The notes beneath the pieces were generated by a model. The model was given only the letters and a program-made list of their open reading frames with translations. It was not told the DNA's origin and made no database searches. Source: Kitasatospora papulosa (GTDB taxonomy: Bacteria; Actinomycetota; Actinomycetes; Streptomycetales; Streptomycetaceae). Taken from it: a stretch of 64,000 nt of DNA. The first letter of the stretch is position 1, and every line of letters starts with the position of its first letter. Positions 1-8,940 of this stretch are shown here, piece after piece. A program made the position numbers and the translations under genes. The stretch is taken from NCBI RefSeq assembly GCF_000717245.1, contig NZ_JNYQ01000002.1, positions 372,001 to 436,000 on the forward strand, in the 5' to 3' direction.

Positions 1-52
1 TGGATACGATCAGTAAGCAGTACAGCGACGACGACACCGGAGGAGGTGCCCC

Positions 53-907
53 ATGGGAGTCATGAAGCGTTTCGAGCAGCGTCTCGAAGGTCTGGTCAAT
101 GGCACCTTCGCCAAGGTCTTCAAGTCCGAGGTGCAGCCGGTCGAGATCGCGGGAGCCCTCCAGCGCGAGTGCGACAACAACGCGACGATCTGGAACCGTG
201 AGCGGACCGTCGTGCCCAACGACTTCATCGTCGAACTCAGCACGCCGGACTTCGAGCGGCTCAGCCCGTACTCCGGCCAGCTCGGCGACGAGCTGTCCGG
301 CCTCGTACGGGACTACGCCAAGCAGCAGCGGTACACCTTCATGGGGCCGATCAAGGTCCACCTGGAGAAGGCGGACGACCTCGACACGGGGCTCTACCGC
401 GTACGCAGCCGGACCTTGGCGTCGAGTTCGTCACAGGGCCAGCAAGGCGGCCCCGCTCCCCAGGGCCAGCCGAACCGGCCCGCACCGCAGGGACAGGGCG
501 GTTACGGCTACCCGCCGGCCTCCGCCCCGCCCATGCCCCCGGCCCCGCCTCAGGGCGCCGGGCGTCCGGGTGGCGCTCCCAACGACCGGCGCCCGCCGAC
601 CGGGTCCGGCCCCATGCCGGACGCCCAGGTGCGGCGTTGGATCGAGATCAACGGCACCCGCCATCAGATCTCCCGCCCGACGTTGGTGATGGGACGAAGC
701 ACCGACGCCGACGTGCGGATCGACGACCCCGGCGTATCGCGCCGGCACTGTGAGATCCGGACCGGAACGCCCTCGACGATCCAGGATCTCGGGTCTACCA
801 ACGGCATCGTGGTAGACGGGCAGCACACCACCCGCGCTACGCTCCGCGACGGCTCGCGGATCGTCGTGGGCAGCACCACCATCGTTTACCGGCAAGCCGA
901 AGGGTGA
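53..907 (+). CDS. fhaA: FhaA: DUF3662 and FHA domain protein
   Basis: A 284-residue cytoplasmic adaptor for Ser/Thr phosphorylation signalling in cell-wall growth. Residues about 1-125 form the DUF3662 (FhaA N-terminal) domain. A Pro/Gln/Gly-rich linker follows (about 125-190), then a C-terminal FHA domain with the phosphothreonine-binding motifs GRS, SRRH and GSTNG. The ATG at 53 has a strong GGAGGAGG ribosome site at 39-46; an in-frame ATG at 62 is the alternative. It leads a rightward cluster with FhaB, PstP, RodA, PbpA and PknB, the same set found together in Mycobacterium. In that genus FhaA is a PknB substrate and binds the pseudokinase domain of MviN; a separate pseudokinase lies here at 43805-45496. 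Confidence 0.95.
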   Translation: MGVMKRFEQRLEGLVNGTFAKVFKSEVQPVEIAGALQRECDNNATIWNRERTVVPNDFIVELSTPDFERLSPYSGQLGDELSGLVRDYAKQQRYTFMGPIKVHLEKADDLDTGLYRVRSRTLASSSSQGQQGGPAPQGQPNRPAPQGQGGYGYPPASAPPMPPAPPQGAGRPGGAPNDRRPPTGSGPMPDAQVRRWIEINGTRHQISRPTLVMGRSTDADVRIDDPGVSRRHCEIRTGTPSTIQDLGSTNGIVVDGQHTTRATLRDGSRIVVGSTTIVYRQAEG

Positions 908-917
908 AGCGGGGGCA

Positions 918-1436
918 ATGTCAGAGCTGACCCTGACGGTCATGCGGCTAGGTTTCCTGGCTGTTCTGTGGCTATTCGTAATCGTGGCCGTCCAGGTCAT
1001 TCGCAGCGACCTGTTCGGTACGCGTGTCACGCAGCGCGGTTCACGCCGCACTGCCGCTGACACGCGCCCGCAGCAAGGGCGCCAACAGCAGCAAGCAGCG
1101 CCGCCTCAGCAGCGCCAGCAGTCCGGGCGCCAGCGCCGCGGAGCACCCACCAAGCTGGTCGTCTCCGAAGGCACGCTCACGGGCACCACCGTGGCGCTCC
1201 AGGGCCAGACCATCACCCTGGGCCGCGCGCACGATTCAACGATCGTGCTGGACGACGACTACGCGTCCAGCCGGCATGCCAGGATCTACCCGGACCGTGA
1301 CGGCCAGTGGATCGTCGAGGATCTCGGGTCCACCAACGGCACGTATCTCGACCGGACCCGGCTCACCACCCCGACACCTGTTCCGCTGGGCGCACCGATC
1401 CGCATCGGCAAGACCGTCATCGAGCTGCGGAAGTAG
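918..1436 (+). CDS. fhaB: FhaB (FipA-type) membrane-anchored FHA protein
   Basis: A 172-residue protein with an N-terminal hydrophobic helix (about residues 8-27), a Gln/Arg-rich linker and a C-terminal FHA domain showing GRAHDS, SSRHAR and GSTNGTYLD. It is expected to sit on the inner face of the membrane and read phosphothreonine on PknB-type kinase targets. It begins 10 bases after fhaA stops, so the two are very likely co-transcribed. The paralogy of its FHA domain with that of FhaA is plain. In mycobacteria the equivalent (FipA) links kinase signalling to division proteins; that role is inferred here. Confidence 0.93.
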   Translation: MSELTLTVMRLGFLAVLWLFVIVAVQVIRSDLFGTRVTQRGSRRTAADTRPQQGRQQQQAAPPQQRQQSGRQRRGAPTKLVVSEGTLTGTTVALQGQTITLGRAHDSTIVLDDDYASSRHARIYPDRDGQWIVEDLGSTNGTYLDRTRLTTPTPVPLGAPIRIGKTVIELRK

Positions 1437-1520
1437 TACGACAATGAGCGAGCGGAGCGAGCGAGCCGCGGCGGTCCTGACAACGGACCCGACCCGGCTC
1501 CCGACCGGAGGGTGGGCAGT

Positions 1521-3059
1521 GTGGCTCGAGACCGGCTGTACCCCGAGCCGACGGGCGAGGTGCGCATGAGCTTGTCCCTGCGCTTCGCCGCCGGATCGCA
1601 CAAGGGCATGATCCGGGAAGGCAACGAGGACTCCGGCTACGCCGGCCCCCGCCTTCTCGCCATCGCCGACGGCATGGGCGGCCAGGCGGCCGGCGAGGTC
1701 GCCAGCTCCGAGGTGATCTCCACACTCGTCCAGCTCGACGACGACGTCCCGGGATCCGACATCCTCACCTCGCTCGGCACGGCGGTCCAGCGGGCCAACG
1801 ACCAACTGCGCGTCATGGTCGAGGAGGACCCCCAGCTGGAGGGCATGGGCACGACGCTCACCGCCCTGCTCTGGACCGGTCAGCGTCTCGGCCTCGTGCA
1901 CGTCGGCGACTCCCGTGCCTACCTCCTGCGTGACGGCGTCCTGACCCAGATCACCCAGGACCACACGTGGGTGCAGCGTCTCGTCGACGAGGGCAGGATC
2001 ACCGAGGAGGAGGCCACCACCCACCCGCAGCGCTCCCTGCTGATGCGGGCCCTGGGCAGCGGCGACCACGTGGAGCCCGATCTCTCGATCCGGGAGGTCC
2101 GCGCCGGTGACCGCTACCTGATCTGCTCGGACGGCCTCTCCGGCGTCGTCTCCCACCAGACGATGGAAGAGACCCTGGCCAGCTACCAGGGCCCGCAGGA
2201 GACCATCCAGGACCTCATCCAGCTCGCCCTGCGGGGCGGCGGTCCCGACAACATCACCTGCATCGTCGCCGACGTCCTGGACGTCGACAGCAACGACACC
2301 CTGGCCGGGCAGCTCAACGACACCCCGGTCGTCGTCGGCGCGGTCGCGGAGAACCAGGCCGCCCAGGCGAACGACGGCCGGGCCATGGAGACACCGGCGG
2401 GACGTGCGGCAGGCCTCGGCCGGTCCGTTCCGCCGCCGGCCGGGGGTTTCGGCCCTCCCGGCAGCGGTGACGACATGGACTACGGCTCCGGTCCGGACAC
2501 CGCCTTCCACTCGTACACCGACGACGAGTTCGTCAAGCCCCGCGGCCGTCGCAGGTGGCTGAAGCGGTCGTTCTACATCGTGCTCGCGCTGGCCGTCGTC
2601 GGCGGCGGCGTCTACGGCGGATACCGCTGGACCCAGACCCAGTTCTACGTGGGCACGAAGGACGACAACGTCGCGCTGTACCGCGGAATCAGCCAGGACC
2701 TCGCCTGGGTGTCCCTCTCGAAGGTCGAGGAGAACACCGAGATCGAGCTGAAGTACCTGCCGCCGTACTGGCGCAAGCAGGTCGAGGCGACCATCTCCCA
2801 GGGCAACCTCGCCGACGCCCGCAAGAAGATCAGCGAGCTCGACGCCCAGGCCTCCGCCTGCAAGAAGGACGCACAGCGCCGCGCCGCCGAGTCCGAGGCG
2901 GACGCCAACGCCGCCAAGGAGCCGGACAAGGCCGGCGACGCCGCCGACAGCACTTCCGCCACGTCTCCCTCGAAGGGGACCAAGACCGCGACTCCCACTC
3001 CCGGCCCCAGCCTCTCGGAGGAAGAGAAGAAGCTGGCCCTGCAGTGCGGTAAGCAGTAA
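1521..3059 (+). CDS. pstP: PP2C-family Ser/Thr protein phosphatase
   Basis: A 512-residue membrane phosphatase expected to reverse PknB-type phosphorylation. The N-terminal PP2C domain (about 20-260) has the metal-binding motifs GNEDS, DGMGG (near residue 50), GDSRAY and GPDNIT. A linker leads to one membrane helix (about 350-372) and an extracytoplasmic Ser/Thr/Lys-rich tail. I chose the GTG at 1521 because GGAGG at 1507-1511 is 9 bases upstream. The GTG at 1512 is too close to that site, and the ATG at 1566 would still keep the full catalytic domain. It lies between the FHA proteins and rodA in the conserved cluster. Confidence 0.93.
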   Translation: MARDRLYPEPTGEVRMSLSLRFAAGSHKGMIREGNEDSGYAGPRLLAIADGMGGQAAGEVASSEVISTLVQLDDDVPGSDILTSLGTAVQRANDQLRVMVEEDPQLEGMGTTLTALLWTGQRLGLVHVGDSRAYLLRDGVLTQITQDHTWVQRLVDEGRITEEEATTHPQRSLLMRALGSGDHVEPDLSIREVRAGDRYLICSDGLSGVVSHQTMEETLASYQGPQETIQDLIQLALRGGGPDNITCIVADVLDVDSNDTLAGQLNDTPVVVGAVAENQAAQANDGRAMETPAGRAAGLGRSVPPPAGGFGPPGSGDDMDYGSGPDTAFHSYTDDEFVKPRGRRRWLKRSFYIVLALAVVGGGVYGGYRWTQTQFYVGTKDDNVALYRGISQDLAWVSLSKVEENTEIELKYLPPYWRKQVEATISQGNLADARKKISELDAQASACKKDAQRRAAESEADANAAKEPDKAGDAADSTSATSPSKGTKTATPTPGPSLSEEEKKLALQCGKQ

Positions 3060-3080
3060 GCCGTAGGGGGCCTTCAGCAC

Positions 3081-4481
3081 ATGAGCGTTGTCACCAACAC
3101 CACGACCATCGGCGCGATCGACGCGCCGAGCCGCCGCAACACCGAGCTGGCGCTGGTCGCCTTCGCCGTCCTGATCTCGGTATTCGCGTACGCCAACGTG
3201 GGCCTCGCCCTGCACGGCGAACTGCCCGCGGGCATGCTCGGGTACGGCCTGGGCCTCGCGCTGCTCGGCGGGGTGGCGCATCTCGCGGTGCGGAGATTCG
3301 CCCCGTACGCGGACCCGCTGCTGCTTCCGCTGGCGACCCTGCTGAACGGGCTGGGACTGGCCATCATCTGGCGGCTGGACCAGTCGGAACGCTTCCAGGC
3401 GCTCAAGACGTTCGCCCCGGCCGCCTCGAAGCAGCTGATGTTCTCAGCGGTCGGCGTGGCCCTGATGGTCGTCGTCCTGGTCGCACTCAAGGATCACCGC
3501 ATCCTGCAGCGCTACACCTACATCTCCATGCTGGTCGCGCTGTTCCTGCTGATCCTGCCGATGTTCTTCCCCGCTGTGAACGGCGCCAAGATCTGGATCA
3601 AGATCCCGGGCGTCGGAACGATCCAGCCGGGAGAGTTCGCGAAGATCATCATCGCCGTGTTCTTCGCCGGTTACCTGATGGTCAAGCGCGACGCACTGGC
3701 CCTCGCCAGCCGCCGTTTCATGGGTCTCTACCTGCCCCGAGGCCGTGACCTGGGCCCGATCCTGATGGTCTGGGCGTTCTCGATCCTCATCCTGGTCTTC
3801 GAGACCGACCTGGGATCCTCGCTGCTCTTCTTCGGCATGTTCGTCGTCATGCTGTACGTCGCCACCGAGCGCACCAGCTGGATCGTCTTCGGTCTGCTGA
3901 TGTCCGGAGCCGGCGCTGTCGGCGTCGCGACGTTCGAGCCGCACGTCCAGGACCGTGTCACCGCCTGGCTCGACCCCTTCGCGGGATGGGGCAAGGAGGC
4001 GGCGAGCGAGCAGATGGCCAAGTCGCTCATGGCCTTCGGCTCCGGCGGCACCCTCGGCACCGGGCTGGGTCAGGGCAACTCCGACCTGATCGGCTTCGCC
4101 GCGAACTCCGACTTCATCCTCGCCACCGTCGGCGAGGAGCTCGGACTGGCCGGGATGATGGCCGTCCTGCTCGTCTACGGTCTGATCGTCGAACGCGGGG
4201 TCCGTACCGCGCTCGCCGCACGGGACCCCTTCGGCAAGCTCCTCGCGATCGGCCTCTCCGGCTCCTTCGCCATCCAGGTCTTCGTCGTCGCCGGCGGTGT
4301 CATGGGACTCATCCCGCTGACGGGTATGACCATGCCGTTCATGGCGGCCGGTGGTTCGTCCGTCATCGCGAACTGGGCGCTCATCGGCATCCTGATCAGG
4401 ATCAGTGACACGGCCCGACGTCCCGCCCCGGCCCCCGCACCGTCCCCGGACGCCGAAATGACCCAGGTGGTCCGACCGTGA
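3081..4481 (+). CDS. rodA: RodA/FtsW/SpoVE-family peptidoglycan polymerase
   Basis: A 466-residue polytopic SEDS-family membrane protein. The family polymerises lipid II glycan strands in partnership with a class B PBP. Many hydrophobic helices are evident, and the C-terminal half carries the conserved GLGQGNS, ATVGEELG and GMTMPFMAAGGSS stretches. The next gene encodes the class B PBP partner, and the coding regions overlap by four bases (GTGA), which indicates translational coupling. Streptomyces keep several SEDS proteins. This one is called RodA from its neighbours rather than FtsW of the division cluster. Confidence 0.93.
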   Translation: MSVVTNTTTIGAIDAPSRRNTELALVAFAVLISVFAYANVGLALHGELPAGMLGYGLGLALLGGVAHLAVRRFAPYADPLLLPLATLLNGLGLAIIWRLDQSERFQALKTFAPAASKQLMFSAVGVALMVVVLVALKDHRILQRYTYISMLVALFLLILPMFFPAVNGAKIWIKIPGVGTIQPGEFAKIIIAVFFAGYLMVKRDALALASRRFMGLYLPRGRDLGPILMVWAFSILILVFETDLGSSLLFFGMFVVMLYVATERTSWIVFGLLMSGAGAVGVATFEPHVQDRVTAWLDPFAGWGKEAASEQMAKSLMAFGSGGTLGTGLGQGNSDLIGFAANSDFILATVGEELGLAGMMAVLLVYGLIVERGVRTALAARDPFGKLLAIGLSGSFAIQVFVVAGGVMGLIPLTGMTMPFMAAGGSSVIANWALIGILIRISDTARRPAPAPAPSPDAEMTQVVRP

Positions 4482-5932
4482 ACAAGCCTCTGCGCAGGAT
4501 CGCGCTCTTCTGCGGGATCCTCGTCCTGGCCCTGCTCGTCCGCACCAACTACATCCAGTACGTGCGCGCGGACGAGCTCAACGCGAACGAGCACAACCGC
4601 CGCGTCCAGATCGAGCGCTACGCCCACGAACGCGGGAACATCATCGTCGACGGCGAGCCCGTCACGGGCTCCGTCGAGACGACGGACAGCGACTTCCAGT
4701 ACAAGCGCGTCTGGAAGAACGGCCCCATGTGGGCGCCCGTCACCGGTTACTCCTCGCAGGCCTTCGACTCCTCGCAGCTGGAGTCCATCGAGGACGGCAT
4801 CCTCACCGGCAACAGCGACCAGCTGTTCTTCGACCGCACCCTGTCGATGTTCACCGGCGACAAGAAGACCGGCGGGAACGTCGTCACCACCCTCGACGGC
4901 GCCGCCCAGAGGGCCGCCTTCAAGGGGCTGGGTTCCAAGAAGGGCGCCGTCGCGGCGCTCGACCCGCAGACCGGCGCCATCCTCGCGCTGGCCAGCACCC
5001 CCTCGTACGACCCCTCGGTCTTCGCGGGCAACTCCATGAAGGACTCCGACGCCCGGCAGAAGCTCCTGCAGGACAAGGACAAGCCGATGCTGAACCGGGC
5101 CCTGCGGGAGACCTACCCGCCCGGCTCGACGTTCAAGGTGGTCACGGCCGCCGCGGCGCTGGAGAACGGCCTCTACACCGACATCGACGAGGAGACGGAC
5201 TCCCCGCTGCCCTGGCGGCTCCCCCTGTCGACCAACCTGCTGCAGAACGAGGGGAACATCCCCTGCGAGAACGCCTCGCTCCGGGAAGCCCTTCGCTGGT
5301 CCTGCAACACCGTCTTCGGCAAGATGAGCAACGACCTCGGCAACGCGAAGATGATCGAGCAGGCCGACAAGTTCGGCTTCAACCAGGAGGTCTTCACTCC
5401 GGTCCGGGCCGACGCGAGCGTCTACCCGAAGGACAACCAGCCGCAGAACGCCATGGCGGGCATCGGCCAGGCGTCCAACCGCGCCACGCCTCTCCAGATG
5501 GCCATGGTCGCCTCCGCGATCGCCAACGACGGCAAGCTCATGCAGCCGTACATGGTCGCCCAGCGCCAGGCACCCAATCTCGACGTCATCTACACGCACG
5601 AGAAGGAGCAGCTCAGTCGCCCGCTCTCGGCGGAGAACGCCCAGAAGGTGCAGCAGATGATGGAGACCGTGGTCGCGGACGGCACGGGAACCAACGCGCA
5701 GATCGACGGCGTCACTGTCGGTGGCAAGACCGGTACCGCCCAGCACGGCCTCAACAACAGTGAGAAGCCGTACGCCTGGTTCATCTCGTACGCCAAGACG
5801 GACAGCGGCTCCCCGGTCGCCGTGGCCGTGGTGGTGGAGGACGGCAACGCCAACCGGGACGACATCTCCGGTGGCGGCCTGGCCGCACCGATCGCCAAGA
5901 GCGTGATGAAGGCGGTACTCGACGGAAAGTAG
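4478..5932 (+). CDS. pbpA: Class B penicillin-binding protein (PbpA)
   Basis: A 484-residue D,D-transpeptidase that cross-links peptidoglycan outside the membrane. An N-terminal signal anchor (about residues 7-24) is followed by the dimerisation region and the transpeptidase domain. The active-site motifs are visible: STFK with Ser217, SCN with Ser275, and KTGT with Lys417. The GTG start overlaps the rodA stop, pairing it with that SEDS polymerase. Its length and absence of PASTA repeats match actinobacterial PbpA rather than FtsI. Confidence 0.94.
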   Translation: MNKPLRRIALFCGILVLALLVRTNYIQYVRADELNANEHNRRVQIERYAHERGNIIVDGEPVTGSVETTDSDFQYKRVWKNGPMWAPVTGYSSQAFDSSQLESIEDGILTGNSDQLFFDRTLSMFTGDKKTGGNVVTTLDGAAQRAAFKGLGSKKGAVAALDPQTGAILALASTPSYDPSVFAGNSMKDSDARQKLLQDKDKPMLNRALRETYPPGSTFKVVTAAAALENGLYTDIDEETDSPLPWRLPLSTNLLQNEGNIPCENASLREALRWSCNTVFGKMSNDLGNAKMIEQADKFGFNQEVFTPVRADASVYPKDNQPQNAMAGIGQASNRATPLQMAMVASAIANDGKLMQPYMVAQRQAPNLDVIYTHEKEQLSRPLSAENAQKVQQMMETVVADGTGTNAQIDGVTVGGKTGTAQHGLNNSEKPYAWFISYAKTDSGSPVAVAVVVEDGNANRDDISGGGLAAPIAKSVMKAVLDGK

Positions 5933-6104
5933 TGACACCCGTCACAACTTCTGTCCACACCAGCACATTGGGATACCGGTCGGATATCAGCTGACGGGTG
6001 CGGGCCGATCAAGCAGTAGGTGCCCGGTAGCGTATGCCGCGAACAGCGCACCGCCGGACCACACACGGGTGCGGTCGGGACTGACGGAGAGGGCTGGATC
6101 AGTT

Positions 6105-8090
6105 ATGGAAGAGCCGCGTCGCCTCGGCGGCCGGTACGAGCTGGGCTCGGTGCTCGGCCGTGGTGGCATGGCCGAGGTCTACCTCGCGCACGACACCCGG
6201 CTGGGTCGGACCGTCGCTGTGAAGACGCTGCGGGCCGACCTCGCCCGCGATCCGTCCTTCCAGGCACGGTTCCGCCGTGAGGCCCAGTCGGCCGCCTCGC
6301 TCAACCACCCGGCGATCGTCGCCGTGTACGACACCGGCGAGGACTACGTCGACGGCGTGTCCATCCCGTACATCGTGATGGAGTACGTCGACGGGTCGAC
6401 CCTCAGAGAGCTTCTGCACTCTGGCCGCAAGCTGCTGCCGGAGCGGACCCTCGAGATGACGGTCGGGATCCTCCAGGCGCTGGAGTACTCGCACCGCGCC
6501 CAGATCGTGCACCGTGACATCAAGCCCGCGAACGTCATGCTGACGCGCACCGGCCAGGTCAAGGTCATGGACTTCGGTATCGCCCGCGCCATGGGCGACT
6601 CCGGGATGACCATGACCCAGACCGCCGCGGTCATCGGGACGGCCCAGTACCTCTCCCCGGAGCAGGCCAAGGGCGAGCAGGTCGACGCACGCTCCGACCT
6701 GTACTCCACCGGCTGCCTGCTCTACGAACTGCTGGCGGTCCGGCCCCCGTTCGTCGGTGACTCCCCGGTCGCGGTCGCGTACCAGCACGTGCGTGAGGAA
6801 CCGCAGCCGCCGAGCAACTTCGACTCCGAGATCACGCCCGAGATGGACGCCATCGTCCTGAAGGCACTGACCAAGGATCCCGACTACCGCTACCAGTCGG
6901 CGGACGAGATGCGCGCCGACATCGAGGCCTGCCTCGACGGCCAGCCGGTCGCCGCGACCGCGGCCATGGGAGCGGCGGGCTACGGCGGGTACGACGGCTA
7001 CGGCAACGACCAGCCCACCCAGGCGCTGCGGTCGACGGACCAGGGCGCGCAGACCTCGATGCTGCCCCCGGTCAATCCGGACGACGGCGGCTACGGCTAC
7101 GACGACCGACCGGGCCGACGGCGCCAGAAGAAGAACAACACCTCGACGATCCTCCTGGTCGTCGCCGGTGTCCTGGTGCTCATCGGCGCGATCCTCATCG
7201 GCATGACCCTCTTCAGCTCCAACGACGACGGAACCGACGGAAAGGTCGACGTGCCGAACATGGTCGGCTCCACGGTCGAACAGGCGCAGAGACTCGCCGA
7301 GAACTCGGAGATCGTCCTGAAGGTCGGCTCCAAGGAGCCGTGCGAGGCCCAGGAGAAGGGCAAGATCTGCAGCCAGTCCCCCGGCTCGCAGGAGCAGATG
7401 GCGACGGGTGAGACCGTGACGGTCGTCGTCTCCACCGGCGCGCCCAAGGTCGAGGTGCCGGACGTCCTGGAGAAGTCCGAGGAGAGCGCCCGCAAGGCCC
7501 TGGAGGACAAGGGCTTCACGGTGAACGTCAAGACGGCGGAGTCCGAGAAGACCCCCGACTCGGTCATCTCGCAGGACCCCGAGGGTGGTTCGAAGGTCGA
7601 GAAGGACACCGAGGTCACGATCACGGTGGCCAAGAAGACGACCGAGCCGATGCCCGACGTGCGTACCCGCCCCTACGACGCGGCCGTGCAACAGCTGAAC
7701 GGCCTCGGGTTCACGAACGTGTCGAGGCAGGACGTCGACTCGGAGGAAGCAGCGGGGACGGTCATCGACCAGAGCCCGGCAGGCCCGAGCAAGCAGTCCA
7801 AGGACGTCCAGATCGTCCTCAAGGTGTCCAAGGGCCCGGCCCAGCCGGAGCAGGTCACCGTCCCGGGCGACATCGTCGGCAAGCGGTTCCAGGACGCGAA
7901 GGGCGCGCTCGAAGGCCTCGGGCTCGTGGTCGCACTCGCGCCCAACTCGTCCGACAAGCCCAACGCACTGGTGATGCAGGCCGACCCGGGGGCCAACTCC
8001 CAGGTCGACAAGGGCTCCACGGTCACCCTCACCACCATCGGGGGTGGCGGGGGCGACGGGGGCGGCTTCTTCGGCGGCCAGAACGGCTAG
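6105..8090 (+). CDS. pknB: PknB-type Ser/Thr kinase with four PASTA repeats
   Basis: A 661-residue transmembrane kinase. The cytoplasmic kinase domain (about 1-280) has the Gly loop GRGGMAEVY, Lys40 in VAVK, catalytic Asp138 in HRDIKPAN, the DFG motif and an activation loop with MTMTQT. After a Gly/Tyr-rich linker there is one membrane helix (about 346-370). Four extracellular PASTA repeats follow, starting near VDVPNM, VEVPDV, EPMPDV and VTVPGD; in this family they bind muropeptides or lipid II. The ATG at 6105 has GGAGAGG about 12 bases upstream; a GTG at 6069 would add 12 residues. A Gly-rich tail ends the protein. It probably phosphorylates FhaA/FhaB and is opposed by PstP. Confidence 0.94.
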   Translation: MEEPRRLGGRYELGSVLGRGGMAEVYLAHDTRLGRTVAVKTLRADLARDPSFQARFRREAQSAASLNHPAIVAVYDTGEDYVDGVSIPYIVMEYVDGSTLRELLHSGRKLLPERTLEMTVGILQALEYSHRAQIVHRDIKPANVMLTRTGQVKVMDFGIARAMGDSGMTMTQTAAVIGTAQYLSPEQAKGEQVDARSDLYSTGCLLYELLAVRPPFVGDSPVAVAYQHVREEPQPPSNFDSEITPEMDAIVLKALTKDPDYRYQSADEMRADIEACLDGQPVAATAAMGAAGYGGYDGYGNDQPTQALRSTDQGAQTSMLPPVNPDDGGYGYDDRPGRRRQKKNNTSTILLVVAGVLVLIGAILIGMTLFSSNDDGTDGKVDVPNMVGSTVEQAQRLAENSEIVLKVGSKEPCEAQEKGKICSQSPGSQEQMATGETVTVVVSTGAPKVEVPDVLEKSEESARKALEDKGFTVNVKTAESEKTPDSVISQDPEGGSKVEKDTEVTITVAKKTTEPMPDVRTRPYDAAVQQLNGLGFTNVSRQDVDSEEAAGTVIDQSPAGPSKQSKDVQIVLKVSKGPAQPEQVTVPGDIVGKRFQDAKGALEGLGLVVALAPNSSDKPNALVMQADPGANSQVDKGSTVTLTTIGGGGGDGGGFFGGQNG

Positions 8091-8122
8091 CCGGACCGCC
8101 CCACGCAGCACGCGGCAACGAC

Positions 8123-8156
8123 AGGGCCCCGGCCACCTCACGGTGACCGGGGCCCT
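8123..8156. terminator. Bidirectional terminator hairpin
   Basis: Arms AGGGCCCCGG and CCGGGGCCCT extend with one mismatch to about 15 base pairs round a four-base loop. It lies between the convergent ends of pknB (+) and the sortase gene (-), so it can serve both. Confidence 0.8.
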
Positions 8157-8175
8157 TCCGCTCGATCGACCGGCG

Positions 8176-8904
8176 CTACCGCAGCTCCGCCGGCTTCGTG
8201 CGGTCCCGGTCGACCTTCTCGGTCCGCACCAGCTCACCCCACACGATGTAGCGGTACTTCGACGTGTAGACAGGAGTGCAGGTGGTCAGCGTGATGTAGC
8301 GGCCGGCCTTCTTCGCGCCGGACTCCTTGGGCACCGGGGCGATCGTGTCGACGTTGAACTTCGACGTCTCCGGAAGCTCCGCGAAGACCTTGTAGACGTA
8401 CCAGGTGTCCTTGGTCTCGAAGACGACCGCGTCGCCCTTCTTCACCTTGTCGATGTTGTGGAACTTGGCGCCGTGCCCGTCCCGGTGTGCCGCGAGGGCG
8501 AAGTTGCCCTGCGCGTCCTCGGGGAGGGCCGACTTCACGGGATCCGTGTAGTACCCGGCGATGCCGTTGTTGAGCGTCTCGGTGTCGGTGCCCTTCTTGA
8601 CCAGCACCTCGCCGTTCTTCATGGCGGGCACGTGGAGGAAGCCGATGCCGTCCCCGGTGTCCAGGGCCCCGGGGCCACCCGCCCAGCGATCGCGGACGGT
8701 GTCGCCCTGCCTGTGCGCCTCACGGTCGGCCAGCACGTTGGTCCACCACAGCGAGTAGACGACGAACAGGCCCAGCACCAGCCCCGCGGTGATCAGCAGT
8801 TCACCGAAGAGGCTCACCGCCGTGGCGACGGGGTGGCGGCTCCTGCGTCGCACCGGGGCCACAGGCTCGTCGGTGCGCTCTTCGTGCTCGGTCCTCGCTG
8901 CCAC
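8176..8904 (-). CDS. Class E sortase (second of tandem pair)
   Basis: A 242-residue membrane-bound cysteine transpeptidase. It has a cytoplasmic basic N-terminus and one membrane helix (about 26-50). The catalytic domain contains the conserved His (AAHRDGHG), the active-site Cys in TLTTC and the Arg in SKYRYIVWGE. Class E sortases in Streptomyces anchor proteins with LAXTG-type signals, such as long chaplins, to peptidoglycan. It starts with GTG 36 bases after the preceding sortase gene ends and shares its strand. Substrate specificity cannot be read from the sequence. Confidence 0.93.
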   Translation of the reverse strand: MAARTEHEERTDEPVAPVRRRSRHPVATAVSLFGELLITAGLVLGLFVVYSLWWTNVLADREAHRQGDTVRDRWAGGPGALDTGDGIGFLHVPAMKNGEVLVKKGTDTETLNNGIAGYYTDPVKSALPEDAQGNFALAAHRDGHGAKFHNIDKVKKGDAVVFETKDTWYVYKVFAELPETSKFNVDTIAPVPKESGAKKAGRYITLTTCTPVYTSKYRYIVWGELVRTEKVDRDRTKPAELR

Positions 8905-8940
8905 CGCACCCGTCCCTGTCGTGATGTCGTCCAGCCCGCG